Source of the DNA: Curvibacter sp. PAE-UM
GTDB taxonomy: Bacteria > Pseudomonadota > Gammaproteobacteria > Burkholderiales > Burkholderiaceae_C
Direction: 5' to 3'
DNA length: 64,000 nt
NCBI RefSeq assembly: GCF_001432305.1
Contig: NZ_KQ483358.1
Span: 2,603,822 to 2,667,821 of the forward strand
Below, in pieces: positions 1-8,588 of this stretch. A program made the translations under genes and the position numbers. Each line of letters starts with the position of its first letter. The first letter of the stretch is position 1. The notes beneath the pieces were generated by a model that saw only the letters and a program-made list of their open reading frames with translations, ran no database searches and had not been told where the DNA came from.

Positions 1-619
1 CGGGGATGGTGCCGACGATCTTGTCCAGCACGTCCTGGCGGATGGACTTGACCATGTCGGTGCCGATGTAACCCGGGCTCACGGTGTTGACCGTCACGCC
101 CTTGTTGGCCATTTCCTGCGCCAGCGCCATGGTGAAGCCGTGCATGCCGGCCTTGGCGGCCGAGTAGTTGGTCTGGCCGGCCTGGCCCTTCTCGCCGTTG
201 ACCGAGCTGATGTTGATGATGCGACCCCAGCCGCGTTCCACCATATCGCCCACCACCTGCTTGGTGACGTTGAACATGGAGTTGAGGTTGGTCTCGATGA
301 CGGCGTCCCAGTCCTCGCGGGTCATCTTGAGGAACATGCGGTCGCGGGTGATGCCGGCGTTGTTGACCAGCACGTCGATGGGGCCGTGCTCGGCCTTGGT
401 CTTGCTGAAGGCCTCCACGGTGGACTCCCACAGACCGACGTTGCCGACCGAAGCGTAGAAGGTGTAACCCAGGGCCTTCTGCTCGCCCAGCCACTTGTCG
501 AAGTCTCGCGTGGGGCCGCAGCCGGCGATGACCGTGAAACCTTCCTTGTGCAGGCGCTGGCAGATGGCGGTGCCGATGCCACCCATGCCGCCGGTGACGT
601 AGGCTACTTTCTTACTCAT
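1..619 (-). CDS. phaB: acetoacetyl-CoA reductase (PhaB), 3' end cut by window edge
   Basis: NADPH-dependent short-chain dehydrogenase that reduces acetoacetyl-CoA to (R)-3-hydroxybutyryl-CoA, the monomer for polyhydroxybutyrate. 206 residues are visible; about 40 C-terminal residues lie outside the window, judged from the usual length of about 246. The Rossmann motif TGGMGGIG is at residues 9-16, the NNAG motif at 86-89, and the catalytic Ser138/139, Tyr152 and Lys156 are present. The start ATG follows an AGGAGAG ribosome site. It is the third gene of phaC-phaA-phaB, 86 bp after phaA. A fatty-acid FabG is the main alternative, but the strong similarity to PhaB and the operon position make that unlikely. 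Confidence 0.95.
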   Translation of the reverse strand, partial: MSKKVAYVTGGMGGIGTAICQRLHKEGFTVIAGCGPTRDFDKWLGEQKALGYTFYASVGNVGLWESTVEAFSKTKAEHGPIDVLVNNAGITRDRMFLKMTREDWDAVIETNLNSMFNVTKQVVGDMVERGWGRIINISSVNGEKGQAGQTNYSAAKAGMHGFTMALAQEMANKGVTVNTVSPGYIGTDMVKSIRQDVLDKIVGTIP

Positions 620-705
620 GATGCTCTCCTCGTTGAACTCGTTCTCAATCTAAGGGCTGCGCTCTGCCGGCGGCCCTAGGCAAAACCCGCGTGTGGGGCA
701 AACCC

Positions 706-1884
706 TCAGCGCTCGATGGTCAATGCAACCCCCATGCCGCCGCCGATGCAAAGACTGGCGATGCCCTTCTTCGCATTACGACGCTGCATCTCGTGCAGCA
801 GCGTGACCAGGATGCGGCAGCCCGATGCACCAATCGGGTGACCGATGGCAATGGCACCACCGTTGACGTTGACCTTGCTGGTGTCCCAGCCCATCTCCTT
901 GTTGACAGCGCAGGCCTGGGCCGCGAAGGCTTCGTTGATCTCCAGCAGGTCCAGATCAGCCGCCTTCCAGCCGGCGCGTTGCAGGGCCTTGGTGGAAGCC
1001 GGCACCGGGCCCATGCCCATGGTGGCCGGGTCCAGGCCGCTGGTGGCGTAGCTGGCGATGCGGCCCAGGGGCTTGAGCCCCAGCGCGGCAGCCTTCTTCG
1101 CCGTCATGACCATCACGGCGGCGGCACCGTCGTTGATGCCCGAGGCATTGCCCGCCGTCACGCCGCCGGCCTTGTCGAAGGCCGGGCGCAGGCTGGCCAG
1201 GGCTTCGGCATTGGTCTTGCGGTTGATGAACTCGTCGGCGTCGAACACCAGCGGGTCGCCCTTTTTCTGCGGCAACAGCACCGGCACGATCTCGTCCTTG
1301 AAGCGGCCGGCATCCTGCGCGGCGGCAGCCTTCTGCTGGCTGGCCAGGGCCAGCGCGTCCTGCATCTCGCGGGTGATGCCGTACTGCTTGGCTACGTTCT
1401 CGGCCGTGATGCCCATGTGGTACTGGTTGTAGACGTCCCACAGGCCGTCGACGATCATGGTGTCGATCAGCTTCCAGTCGCCCATGCGCTGGCCGTCGCG
1501 CGAGCCCGGCAGCACGTGGGGCGCCAGGCTCATGTTCTCCTGGCCGCCGGCGATGACGATGTCGCTGTCGCCCGTGGCCACGGACTGGGCCGCCAGCATC
1601 ACGGCCTTGAGGCCGGAGCCGCAGACGGCGTTGATGGTGAGCGCCGGAATTTCCTTGGGCAAGCCGCTTTTCATGAGCGCCTGGCGCGCCGGGTTCTGGC
1701 CGGCGCCGGCGGCAAGCACCTGGCCCAGGATGACTTCTCCGATCTGCCCCACATCCACCTTGCTGCGCTCCAGCAGGGCCTTGATGACGATGGCGCCGAG
1801 TTCGGTGGCCGGCATTTTGGCCAGGCCGCCGCCGAACTTGCCAACCGCGGTGCGTGCCGCGGCAACGATGACGATGTCTTCCAT
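706..1884 (-). CDS. phaA: acetyl-CoA acetyltransferase (beta-ketothiolase, PhaA)
   Basis: Condenses two acetyl-CoA to acetoacetyl-CoA, the first step of polyhydroxybutyrate synthesis. At 392 residues it has the normal thiolase length. The acylated cysteine is Cys88 in AVCGSGLKAV. Near the C-terminus the GHPIGASG motif supplies the histidine, and the second catalytic cysteine lies in SLCIGGGMG. It starts 10 bp after the phaC stop, so the two are cotranscribed and probably share translation. The same enzyme could also serve beta-oxidation of short acyl-CoAs, but its position between the synthase and the reductase assigns it to PHA synthesis. Confidence 0.95.
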   Translation of the reverse strand: MEDIVIVAAARTAVGKFGGGLAKMPATELGAIVIKALLERSKVDVGQIGEVILGQVLAAGAGQNPARQALMKSGLPKEIPALTINAVCGSGLKAVMLAAQSVATGDSDIVIAGGQENMSLAPHVLPGSRDGQRMGDWKLIDTMIVDGLWDVYNQYHMGITAENVAKQYGITREMQDALALASQQKAAAAQDAGRFKDEIVPVLLPQKKGDPLVFDADEFINRKTNAEALASLRPAFDKAGGVTAGNASGINDGAAAVMVMTAKKAAALGLKPLGRIASYATSGLDPATMGMGPVPASTKALQRAGWKAADLDLLEINEAFAAQACAVNKEMGWDTSKVNVNGGAIAIGHPIGASGCRILVTLLHEMQRRNAKKGIASLCIGGGMGVALTIER

Positions 1885-1894
1885 GATGTGTCTC

Positions 1895-3610
1895 CTATGC
1901 TTTCTGTTTCACATAACGGCCCGGGGCCGCTTCGATCACCTTGTATTTGCTGCCCTTGCCATACTTTTTCGGTGCAGCAATTTGCTTGCCAGCCTGTTTC
2001 TCCAGCCAGGCGGCCCAGTCGGTCCACCAACTGCCGGCGTGTTCGTCGGCGCCTTCGAACCAGGCGTCGAAGCTCTTGGGCAGCTTGCCGTCGGCGCGGA
2101 TCCAGTGGCTGCGCTTCTTTTTCTCGGGCGGGTTGATGACACCCGCGATGTGTCCGGAAGCGCCCATGACAAAACGCTTCTTGCCCGGCAGCACCTGGGT
2201 GCTGGCGTAGGCGCCGGGAATGGGCACGATGTGGTCTTCGCGCGAGCCGTAGATGTAGACGGGCACGTCCACCTTGCGCAAGTCCACCTTTTCGCCGCAG
2301 ACGGTGAGCCTGCCCGGCTTGACCAGGTTGTTTTCGAGGTAGGTGTTGCGCAGGTACCAGGCGTAGAAGGGACCGGGCAGGTTGGTGCTGTCGCTGTTCC
2401 AGTAGAGCAGGTCGAAGGGCGGCGGGGTTTCGCCCTTGAGGTAGTTGCCCACCACGTAGTTCCAGACCAGGTCGTTGGGGCGCAGGAAGCTGAAGGTGGA
2501 GCCCAGGTCGCGCCCGGCCATCAGGCCGCCCTGCCCCATCTGCTGCTCGCGCAGGCGCACCGAGTTCTCGTCGATGAAGACGTCGAGGATGCCGGTGTCG
2601 CTGAAGTCGAGGAAGGTGGTGAGCAGGGTGAGGCTGTGCACGGGTTGCTCGCCGCGCGCGGCCAGCACGGCCAGGGCCGTGCCCAGGATGGTGCCGCCCA
2701 CGCAGAAACCCAGGGCGTTGATCTGTTCGGCGCCGCTGATCTCCTGCACCACGTGGATGGCCTGGATGGCGGCGTCCTCGATGTAGTCGTCCCAGGTCTT
2801 GTGGCCCAGGCTCTCATCCGGGTTGCGCCAGCTCACCACGAAGGTGCGGTGCCCTTGCGCCACGGCGTAGCGGATCAGCGAGTTCTCGGGCTGCAGGTCC
2901 AGGATGTAGTACTTGTTGATGCAGGGCGGCACCAGCAGGAAGGGCCGCTCGTAGACCTTCTCGGTGAGCGGCTTGTATTCGATGAGCTGGAAGAGCTCGT
3001 TCTCGTAGACCACGGCGCCTTCGCTGGTGGCCACGTTCTTGCCGACCTCGAAGCGGCTTTCGTCGGTCATGCTCACATGGCCCTGGCCGAGGTCGTGCAG
3101 CATGTTCTGCATGCCCCTGGCAATGCTCTCGCCCTTGGTCTCGATGGCCTTCTTCTGGGCCTCGGCATTGAAGGCCAGGTAGTTGCTGGGCGCGCTGGCC
3201 GCCACCCACTGTTCCACGCCAAAGCGGATGCGCGCGCGCGTCTTGGCGTCGGCCTGCACGGCATCGGCCATCTCCATCAGCAGGCGGGCATTGAGCAGGT
3301 AGGTGGAGGCCGTCATGGCCGCCAGCGGGTTCTCGCCCCAGGCCGGCGCGGCGAAACGCCGGTCGCCGCTCACGGCCGCACTGGCGCCCTGCTGCATGAG
3401 TTGCGTGAGGTCCTGCACATACTGCTGCTGCAGTGCCTGCAGCTTGTCGGGCGGGATGCTCACCGGATGCTCCATCGCCGGGAGTGCGGCGGGGCCCTGG
3501 CCGGGATGCGCGCCCTGGAAGGACTGGAAGAGCTTGAGCCAGCTGTCACCGTAGGCCTGCTGGAACTGCTGCGCCGCTTGCGCCCAAAATTCGGGGGTAT
3601 CCTGTGTCAC
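1895..3610 (-). CDS. phaC: class I poly(3-hydroxyalkanoate) synthase (PhaC)
   Basis: Polymerises 3-hydroxyacyl-CoA into PHA on the granule surface. At 571 residues it is close to the usual class I length of about 590. The lipase-like box reads GFCVGG with nucleophile Cys303. Downstream are the Asp of YGSREDH and the His of GASGHIAG, completing the Cys-Asp-His triad. The N-terminal ~200 residues correspond to the synthase N-domain. The start is GTG, chosen because GAAGGA sits at ribosome-binding distance and the MTQDTPEFWAQAAQQ opening fits the family. It is the first gene of the operon. No phasin gene or phaR is visible in the window. Confidence 0.96.
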   Translation of the reverse strand: MTQDTPEFWAQAAQQFQQAYGDSWLKLFQSFQGAHPGQGPAALPAMEHPVSIPPDKLQALQQQYVQDLTQLMQQGASAAVSGDRRFAAPAWGENPLAAMTASTYLLNARLLMEMADAVQADAKTRARIRFGVEQWVAASAPSNYLAFNAEAQKKAIETKGESIARGMQNMLHDLGQGHVSMTDESRFEVGKNVATSEGAVVYENELFQLIEYKPLTEKVYERPFLLVPPCINKYYILDLQPENSLIRYAVAQGHRTFVVSWRNPDESLGHKTWDDYIEDAAIQAIHVVQEISGAEQINALGFCVGGTILGTALAVLAARGEQPVHSLTLLTTFLDFSDTGILDVFIDENSVRLREQQMGQGGLMAGRDLGSTFSFLRPNDLVWNYVVGNYLKGETPPPFDLLYWNSDSTNLPGPFYAWYLRNTYLENNLVKPGRLTVCGEKVDLRKVDVPVYIYGSREDHIVPIPGAYASTQVLPGKKRFVMGASGHIAGVINPPEKKKRSHWIRADGKLPKSFDAWFEGADEHAGSWWTDWAAWLEKQAGKQIAAPKKYGKGSKYKVIEAAPGRYVKQKA

Positions 3611-3625
3611 GCTGGGTCCTTCGTG

Positions 3626-3643
3626 CTGGAAATACGCTTCCAG
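3626..3643. promoter_or_regulatory. inverted repeat upstream of phaC
   Basis: CTGGAA and TTCCAG arms separated by 6 bp, ending 16 bp upstream of the phaC GTG. On the phaC strand it precedes the GAAGGA ribosome site, so it could be a protein-binding site or a small leader hairpin. Arms are only 6 bp; chance is possible. Confidence 0.3.
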
Positions 3644-3690
3644 TATGTCAGGCTTGGACCTTCGTTATCCTGACAAAACCGAAATTACCC

Positions 3691-3999
3691 ATGTTCCTGA
3701 TACTGATAGCCATCGGCTGGCTTTACGTTGCGCTGATGATGGCCGTGGCCGAGGCCACCAGCCCCATCGGTACCGTGCTGGGCGCGATCATCACCTTCCT
3801 GCTGTATGGCGTGGGGCCGGTGGCCCTGCTGCTCTACATCCTGGGCACGCCGGCGCGCAAAAAGATGCGCAAACAGCGCGAGGCCGATGAAGTGGCGGCC
3901 TGGCAGCAGGCCCAGGATGCGCAGACCGGTTCAGCCCAGCCAGATGCAGGCAGCGAGGCGGCCGCTGACGCGGTCGCGCCGGTGCGAAAAGAACCGTGA
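3691..3999 (+). CDS. small membrane protein of unknown function
   Basis: 102 residues. I do not recognise the family. Residues 1-22 (MFLILIAIGWLYVALMMAV) and roughly 30-52 form two hydrophobic segments, with the basic run RKKMRKQRE just after the second, so the C-terminus is probably cytoplasmic. The rest is an Ala/Gln/Asp-rich tail. The ATG at 3691 is preferred over upstream in-frame starts because the hydrophobic segment begins there. It is divergent from phaC, and its last 69 bp overlap the 3' end of pgeF on the other strand; both frames look genuine, so this is a convergent overlap. Confidence 0.65.
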   Translation: MFLILIAIGWLYVALMMAVAEATSPIGTVLGAIITFLLYGVGPVALLLYILGTPARKKMRKQREADEVAAWQQAQDAQTGSAQPDAGSEAAADAVAPVRKEP

Positions 4000-4689
4000 T
4001 GGATTCGTGACGGTGCACCACGATGGTGAGCTGTCGTTGCCGTAGACCTGCCCGATCCCCAGCGCTGCCAGACGCCGTCTTGCCAGGGCCGGCAGGTCGG
4101 CCAGCCATTTGCCGGGCGCGGTCGCCGGATGGAAACAACTGGTCGCCCGCGGGCTCCAGACCTCGAAAGCTGCCTTCACCTCGGGGCCGACCTCGAAGGC
4201 CTGCGGGCCGATGCAGGGACCCAGCCAGACCATGAGCTCGCGTGCGTCGACCTGCAGGGCAGCGTGCAGGGTTTCGATCACACCCACCCCGCCCTCGCCC
4301 GCCAGGCCACGCCAGCCGGCGTGGGCAGCAGCGACAAAGCTGCCTCGGTTGTCAGTGAAGAGCAGCGGCAGGCAGTCGGCCACCATGATGGTGCAGGCCA
4401 CGCCGCGCTCACGCGTGAGGCAGGCATCGGCCTCGGTGCCCTGGGGCGTGTGCGCATCCAGCGCCACCACGCCCCTGCCATGCACCTGTTTCAGAAAGAC
4501 CGGATGCGCGGCCAGGGCCTGGGCCAGCAGGGCACGATTGGTGCCCACAGCCAGCGGGTCGTCGCCCACGTGGTCACCGAGATTGAGACTGTCGTAAGGC
4601 GGCTGCGAGCGGCCACCGGCGCGCGTGGTGCAGACCGCGCGCACCCGCTCCGGCGCGGGCCACTTCGGGATCAGCCAATCCGGATGCAT
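3931..4689 (-). CDS. pgeF: peptidoglycan editing factor PgeF (YfiH, laccase-domain family)
   Basis: 252 residues, the usual length for the YfiH/DUF152 family. Members have a copper/zinc-binding multicopper-oxidase-like fold, were first called polyphenol oxidases, and in E. coli remove mis-incorporated L-serine from UDP-MurNAc. Family motifs seen are TMVADCLPLLFTD, AAHAGWRGL and the metal-ligand histidine region SCFHPAT. The C-terminus RRDRVSGRLAACIWLG matches the usual family ending, so the overlap with the gene on the other strand is not a frameshift artefact. Its ATG overlaps the stop of the isomerase gene upstream by one base (TGATG), so the two are translationally coupled. Confidence 0.9.
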   Translation of the reverse strand: MHPDWLIPKWPAPERVRAVCTTRAGGRSQPPYDSLNLGDHVGDDPLAVGTNRALLAQALAAHPVFLKQVHGRGVVALDAHTPQGTEADACLTRERGVACTIMVADCLPLLFTDNRGSFVAAAHAGWRGLAGEGGVGVIETLHAALQVDARELMVWLGPCIGPQAFEVGPEVKAAFEVWSPRATSCFHPATAPGKWLADLPALARRRLAALGIGQVYGNDSSPSWCTVTNPSRFFSHRRDRVSGRLAACIWLG

Positions 4690-5354
4690 CAGGGTTCGTT
4701 GTCGGGGCAGCTGGAGGGCTGCGCCTGCTGGAAGGCCGGCAGTTGCATGCAGGCGTTGAAAGCGCCCATGGTCAGCGGCAGGCCGTCGAGGTTCACGTCG
4801 AAGCGCTGGCCGTTGAAGATCTGCGGCACCAGGCAGCAGTCGGCCAGGGTGGGCGTGCCGCCCCAGCAGTAGACCGAGGGCGGCAGGCCGGCCTGCTGGC
4901 GCAACGCGGCCAGGGTGGCCAGTTGGCGCTCGAAGCTCTCCAGGCCCTCACGCACCCAGTGGCGGTACCAGGTGTTCTTGGCGTCCTCGCTGACCTTGAG
5001 CTCACGCACCAGGTACTTGAGCACCCGCAGGTTGTTGAGCGGATGGATCTCGCAGGCGATGGACTGGGCCAGCGCGCGCACCCTGGCACGGCCGGCCGCG
5101 TCGGCAGGCAGCAGCGGCGGCTGGGGATGGGTCTCGTCCAGGTACTCGATGATGGCCATCGACTGGGAAAAGCGCTCGCCGTCGACTTCGAGCAGCGGCA
5201 CCAGGCGGTCGGCCGAGACCTCGGCGTAACCCGGGAGCTTGTGGTCGCCGCGCGCCAGATGGACGGGGATGTAGTCGTAGGCCAGGCCCTTGAGCGCCAG
5301 CGCGATGCGCACGCGAAAAGAGGCGGAGGAGCGGAAATAGTTGTGCAGCTTCAT
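4689..5354 (-). CDS. maiA: zeta-class GST: maleylacetoacetate/maleylpyruvate isomerase
   Basis: 221 residues with the zeta GST active-site motif SSASFRVR at residues 9-16, an N-terminal thioredoxin fold and a C-terminal helical domain. The enzyme uses glutathione to isomerise maleylacetoacetate (tyrosine and homogentisate breakdown) or maleylpyruvate (gentisate pathway) from cis to trans. No homogentisate genes are in the window, whereas gentisate dioxygenase and fumarylpyruvate hydrolase lie 3-5 kb away, so the maleylpyruvate role is plausible. That is inference: sequence alone does not separate the two substrates. It is the first gene of a two-gene unit with pgeF. Confidence 0.85.
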   Translation of the reverse strand: MKLHNYFRSSASFRVRIALALKGLAYDYIPVHLARGDHKLPGYAEVSADRLVPLLEVDGERFSQSMAIIEYLDETHPQPPLLPADAAGRARVRALAQSIACEIHPLNNLRVLKYLVRELKVSEDAKNTWYRHWVREGLESFERQLATLAALRQQAGLPPSVYCWGGTPTLADCCLVPQIFNGQRFDVNLDGLPLTMGAFNACMQLPAFQQAQPSSCPDNEP

Positions 5355-5468
5355 GCCAACGAGGATAAACCGGAAATAGTTCCCTTTTTGCTGCTTGTTG
5401 GCTCAACCAAGGGGTGATGCATCGACCTAAAATCGGACCATTCTTATTTAATAAACTAGGTCGTTGGA

Positions 5469-7388
5469 ATGGACCGTCGGACACCGGGCTTACAGGCCCC
5501 CATCCGCACACGCTTCGCACAGAGTGGCCGTCAGCCCCTGCCTATGCAACTGCTCTGGCTTGGCGCCCTGCTGCTTGCGCTGATCTGGAGCACCGTGCTG
5601 TGGGAGTCGCGGCGCATCCACCAGGACCACCTGGACAAATTCCGCAGCGAACTCGTACATCTGTCCGAAGTACTCGATGTCGCCCTGGTGCGGCAGATCG
5701 AAAGTCTGGACAACGCCCTGCTGTTCCTGCGCGCCGAATACCTGGACCATCCCGAAGACATCAACCGCACGATACGCCTGCTGCGTGAGGGCCCCTTCCG
5801 GGATTTCGAAGTCCACGTCACCGTCATCGGCACGGATGGTTACCCGAAATTCACCGACGTACCGGGCCAACCGGCACCTGCGTATCTCGGTGACCGCGCA
5901 CATTTCCGCGTCTTTGCCGACGGTGGTCCGGACCAGCTGTACATCAGCGACCCGGTCATGGGGCGCCTGACCAAGCGCTGGGGCTTGCAGCTGGCACGTC
6001 CGCTGCTGGGCAAGGACGGGCGCTTTCTTGGCGTCATGGTCGTCTTCCTGCCACCCGAGCAGTTGACCCGCTTCATCCAGACCCTGAATGTCGGCACCGA
6101 CACCATCATGTCGGTGCTGTCGGCACGCGGCGCACTGATCAGCCGCTCGGTCGATCTGGAGAAATACCGGGACAGCCGGATGGATGCCGCACAGCTGGCC
6201 GAGTACCAGAGCCAGCGCACGGGTTACTCCCTGCGCCACTCGATACTCGACCAGGTCGAACGCGGCATTGCCCATCGCTGGGTCAGCACCTACCCGCTGC
6301 TGCTGGTGGTGTCGCGTTCGCCGGAAACCGCCCATACGGAGATCCGCGGACTCAAGGAAGTGCTGTTCTTGCTGGGCGGCATGATCAGCCTGGTCGTGAT
6401 CGGCGCCCTGTGGCTGCTGGGCCGGGCCATGCAGCAGCACCGCAAGGACGACGTCGAGTTGCGGATTGCCGCGAAAGCTTTCCAGACCCAGGAAGGCATG
6501 TTCGTCACCGACGAGAACGGCGTCATTCTGCGCATCAACAGCGCCTTCACGGAGATCACCGGCTTTACCGCCGGTGACATCGTGGGCAAGAACCCGCGCC
6601 TGCGCAGTTCCGGCCGCCACGACGCCGCCTTCTACAGCGCCATGTGGGCGCGCATCAGGGCAACCGGTAGCTGGAAGGGCGAGATCTGGAACCGGCGCAA
6701 GAACGGGGAGATCTATCCCGAGTCGGTCACCATCACGGCGGTCAGGGGCGCGGATGAGGCGGTCACGCATTACGTGGCGACGATGCACGACATCAGCGAA
6801 CGCAAGGCGGCCGAGGAGCAGACACACACCCTGGCCTTCTATGACGCCCTGACCCAGTTGCCCAACCGTCGGCTGCTGCATGACCGCTTGCAGCAGACCA
6901 TGCTGGCCTCGATGCGCAGCGGGCACCACGGCGCCCTGCTGTTCATCGATCTGGACCGGTTCAAGCAGCTCAACGACACCCTGGGACACGATTACGGCGA
7001 CCTGCTGCTGCAACAGGTGGCGCAGCGCCTGAAAGAGTGCGTGCGACAGGCCGATACCGTGGCACGCCTGGGCGGTGACGAATTCGTGGTCCTGCTCGAA
7101 GAGCTCAACCCCGATGCACTCGTTGCCCAGGAGGAAACCATCGCCGTCGGCCAGAAAATCCTGGCCAGCCTGAACCGCCCTTACGATCTGAACGGCCATT
7201 CACACCCCAGCACACCCAGCATCGGCGCCACCATCTTCTGCGGCCTGCAGAACAGCCGCGAAGAACTGATCAAGCAGGCCGATCTGGCCATGTACAAGGC
7301 CAAGAGCGCCGGCCGCAATACGCTGTGCTTCTTCGACCCCGCCATGCTGCAACAGGATGGTGAGGCCACGTCCGCCGGTCGCTTGTAG
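5469..7388 (+). CDS. membrane diguanylate cyclase with periplasmic sensor, PAS and GGDEF domains
   Basis: 639 residues. A transmembrane helix at about 26-44 and a second near 295-318 bracket a ~250-residue periplasmic sensor region of Cache type. A PAS domain with FVTDENGVILRIN follows at roughly 335-445, then a GGDEF domain. The catalytic GGDEF is intact at 535-539, so cyclic di-GMP synthesis from GTP is expected. The product-inhibition site RxxD (RQAD, 526-529) lies exactly five residues before it, so feedback control is also expected. There is no EAL domain. The gene is divergent from the isomerase/pgeF pair, and the ATG at 5469 follows an AT-rich stretch (5440-5460). Signal sensed is unknown. 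Confidence 0.9.
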   Translation: MDRRTPGLQAPIRTRFAQSGRQPLPMQLLWLGALLLALIWSTVLWESRRIHQDHLDKFRSELVHLSEVLDVALVRQIESLDNALLFLRAEYLDHPEDINRTIRLLREGPFRDFEVHVTVIGTDGYPKFTDVPGQPAPAYLGDRAHFRVFADGGPDQLYISDPVMGRLTKRWGLQLARPLLGKDGRFLGVMVVFLPPEQLTRFIQTLNVGTDTIMSVLSARGALISRSVDLEKYRDSRMDAAQLAEYQSQRTGYSLRHSILDQVERGIAHRWVSTYPLLLVVSRSPETAHTEIRGLKEVLFLLGGMISLVVIGALWLLGRAMQQHRKDDVELRIAAKAFQTQEGMFVTDENGVILRINSAFTEITGFTAGDIVGKNPRLRSSGRHDAAFYSAMWARIRATGSWKGEIWNRRKNGEIYPESVTITAVRGADEAVTHYVATMHDISERKAAEEQTHTLAFYDALTQLPNRRLLHDRLQQTMLASMRSGHHGALLFIDLDRFKQLNDTLGHDYGDLLLQQVAQRLKECVRQADTVARLGGDEFVVLLEELNPDALVAQEETIAVGQKILASLNRPYDLNGHSHPSTPSIGATIFCGLQNSREELIKQADLAMYKAKSAGRNTLCFFDPAMLQQDGEATSAGRL

Positions 7389-7426
7389 ACTTGCGACCTG
7401 CCCAGCACCCGTATCAGGAGACCCGC

Positions 7427-7726
7427 ATGATTCTTGAAATTGCCGACATCCGCATCCACGCCGATCAGCAGACCGCCTTTGACGAAGCCATCCAGCGCGG
7501 CCTGGCCACGGTCATCAGCAAGGCCCGGGGTTACCGCGGTTTCAAGGTCAACAAGGGGGTCGAGCACCCGGACCGTTATGTGCTGATGATCTTCTGGGAC
7601 ACGCTGGAAGACCACACCGTGCATTTCCGCCAGTCCCCGGCCTTTGCCGAGTGGCGCGCCATCGTGGGCCCCTTCTTCGCGGCGCCGCCACAGGTGGAGC
7701 ACTTCACACTGCTTGCGAAATCGTGA
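7427..7726 (+). CDS. antibiotic biosynthesis monooxygenase (ABM)-fold protein
   Basis: 99 residues with the dimeric ferredoxin-like ABM pattern: an N-terminal strand ILEIADIRI, a helix, GYRGFKVNKG, then a strand ending in MIFWDTLEDH and a helix FRQSPAFAEWRAIVGPFF. The ATG at 7427 is chosen because CAGGAG precedes it by six bases and the fold begins there. Family members are small oxygenases or quinol-handling proteins; no substrate can be assigned from sequence. It follows the cyclase by 38 bp on the same strand and may be cotranscribed. Confidence 0.8.
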   Translation: MILEIADIRIHADQQTAFDEAIQRGLATVISKARGYRGFKVNKGVEHPDRYVLMIFWDTLEDHTVHFRQSPAFAEWRAIVGPFFAAPPQVEHFTLLAKS

Positions 7727-7786
7727 AGCACCCCCGTTGACAGTTCACTTCGTGTAACTGCCCGGGGACCGCGCCAGAGGCTCGGT

Positions 7787-7864
7787 CTCTTCGGTCTGTC
7801 CGAACCTGCACAGGCAGGTTCAGAGCCGCAGACCTCAGCCCCTCAAGGGGGCAACGCCAGTGGC
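7787..7864. repeat. Comamonad-type intergenic hairpin repeat, copy A
   Basis: Non-coding 204-bp gap between the ABM gene and marR. It contains hairpin arms GAACCTG (7802-7808) and CAGGTTC (7815-7821), then a second hairpin GCCCC/GGGGC at 7838-7852. The block aligns with 10901-10985 (copy B), sharing TCTTCG, GTCC, AGCCGC, CTCAGCCCC and GTGGC in the same order. The stem bases differ between copies but stay paired. Another short hairpin lies at 7741-7760 (CAGTTCAC/GTGTAACTG). The element class resembles repeats I recall between Comamonadaceae genes; this was not searched. Confidence 0.7.
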
Positions 7865-7930
7865 CCGGCAAAGCCGGTTCCACGGCGTTCCGCGACGAAG
7901 ACAGGACACAGCCTGACGTCCGCCCGGAAA

Positions 7931-8368
7931 TCAATCCTTGGCGTGGCCGGCCACGAGCTTGCTCAGCAGGCGCATCATCTGCTCGCGCTCGGTGGCATTG
8001 AGTGGCCCCAGGATGCGGGTCTGCACCCGCGCCACGGCGCGTTTCATCTGCTGCACGGTCGACTCGCCCTCAGGCGTGATCCAGAGCAGCTTTCGGCGGC
8101 GGTCGTTCTGGTCGGCCTCGCGCCGCACCCAGCCCTTGGCCTCCAGACGACCGATCACCGAACCCGAGGTGGCGGGATCGAAAGCCACGCGTGCAGCCAG
8201 CGTGACCTGGTCCGCCCCCGGGGTGTCCATGAGCGCATTGAGCAGAGCGAACTGCACGGGTGTGACGTCGTAGCTGGCCGTCTCCTCCATGAAGGCGGCC
8301 ACCGAAACCTGGTGGGCCCGGCGGATCAGGTGACCCGGGGCGTGGGGAAAGTCGTAGCTCTTGCTCAT
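7931..8368 (-). CDS. MarR-family transcriptional regulator
   Basis: 145 residues. The winged-helix core contains VTPVQFALLNALMDTPG, a recognition helix around DPATSGSVIGRLEAKGW, and the wing VRREADQNDRRRKLLWITPEG, all typical of MarR repressors. The start MSKSYDFPH at 8368 fits family N-termini; an upstream in-frame start would add 27 basic, proline-rich residues without homology. It is divergent from gentisate dioxygenase across 220 bp. MarR proteins in this arrangement commonly repress aromatic-acid catabolic genes and are released by a pathway compound. Control of the gentisate and TRAP genes is therefore likely, but inferred. Confidence 0.9.
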   Translation of the reverse strand: MSKSYDFPHAPGHLIRRAHQVSVAAFMEETASYDVTPVQFALLNALMDTPGADQVTLAARVAFDPATSGSVIGRLEAKGWVRREADQNDRRRKLLWITPEGESTVQQMKRAVARVQTRILGPLNATEREQMMRLLSKLVAGHAKD

Positions 8369-8588
8369 GGGGTTCGTCTTCCTGGTGGTCGGCAAGTGTA
8401 TTCGCCCGGCGCAGGGAGTCGGCCGCCCCCGGGAAAACCCGGGCGGCACCCTGGCTTACTGATATGTATGCTTATTAAATGACAATCACCTGGTACACCC
8501 TGATGACCGGGCCCGTACCCGACCCATTCTTGCCCCGGCGCGAAACGTGCGTGGCATTACCATCGGCAGTCACCGTCAGGAACCGGCC
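8369..8588. promoter_or_regulatory. divergent marR / gentisate dioxygenase control region
   Basis: 220 bp without a gene. A strong hairpin at 8422-8447 (GCCGCCC..GGG, AAAA loop, CCCGGGCGGC, two-base bulge) lies on the marR side. An AT-rich block at 8458-8484 (ATATGTATGCTTATTAAATG) in otherwise GC-rich DNA is the best place for the divergent promoters and the MarR operator. No perfect palindrome is visible in that block, so the exact operator is not assigned. Confidence 0.4.
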
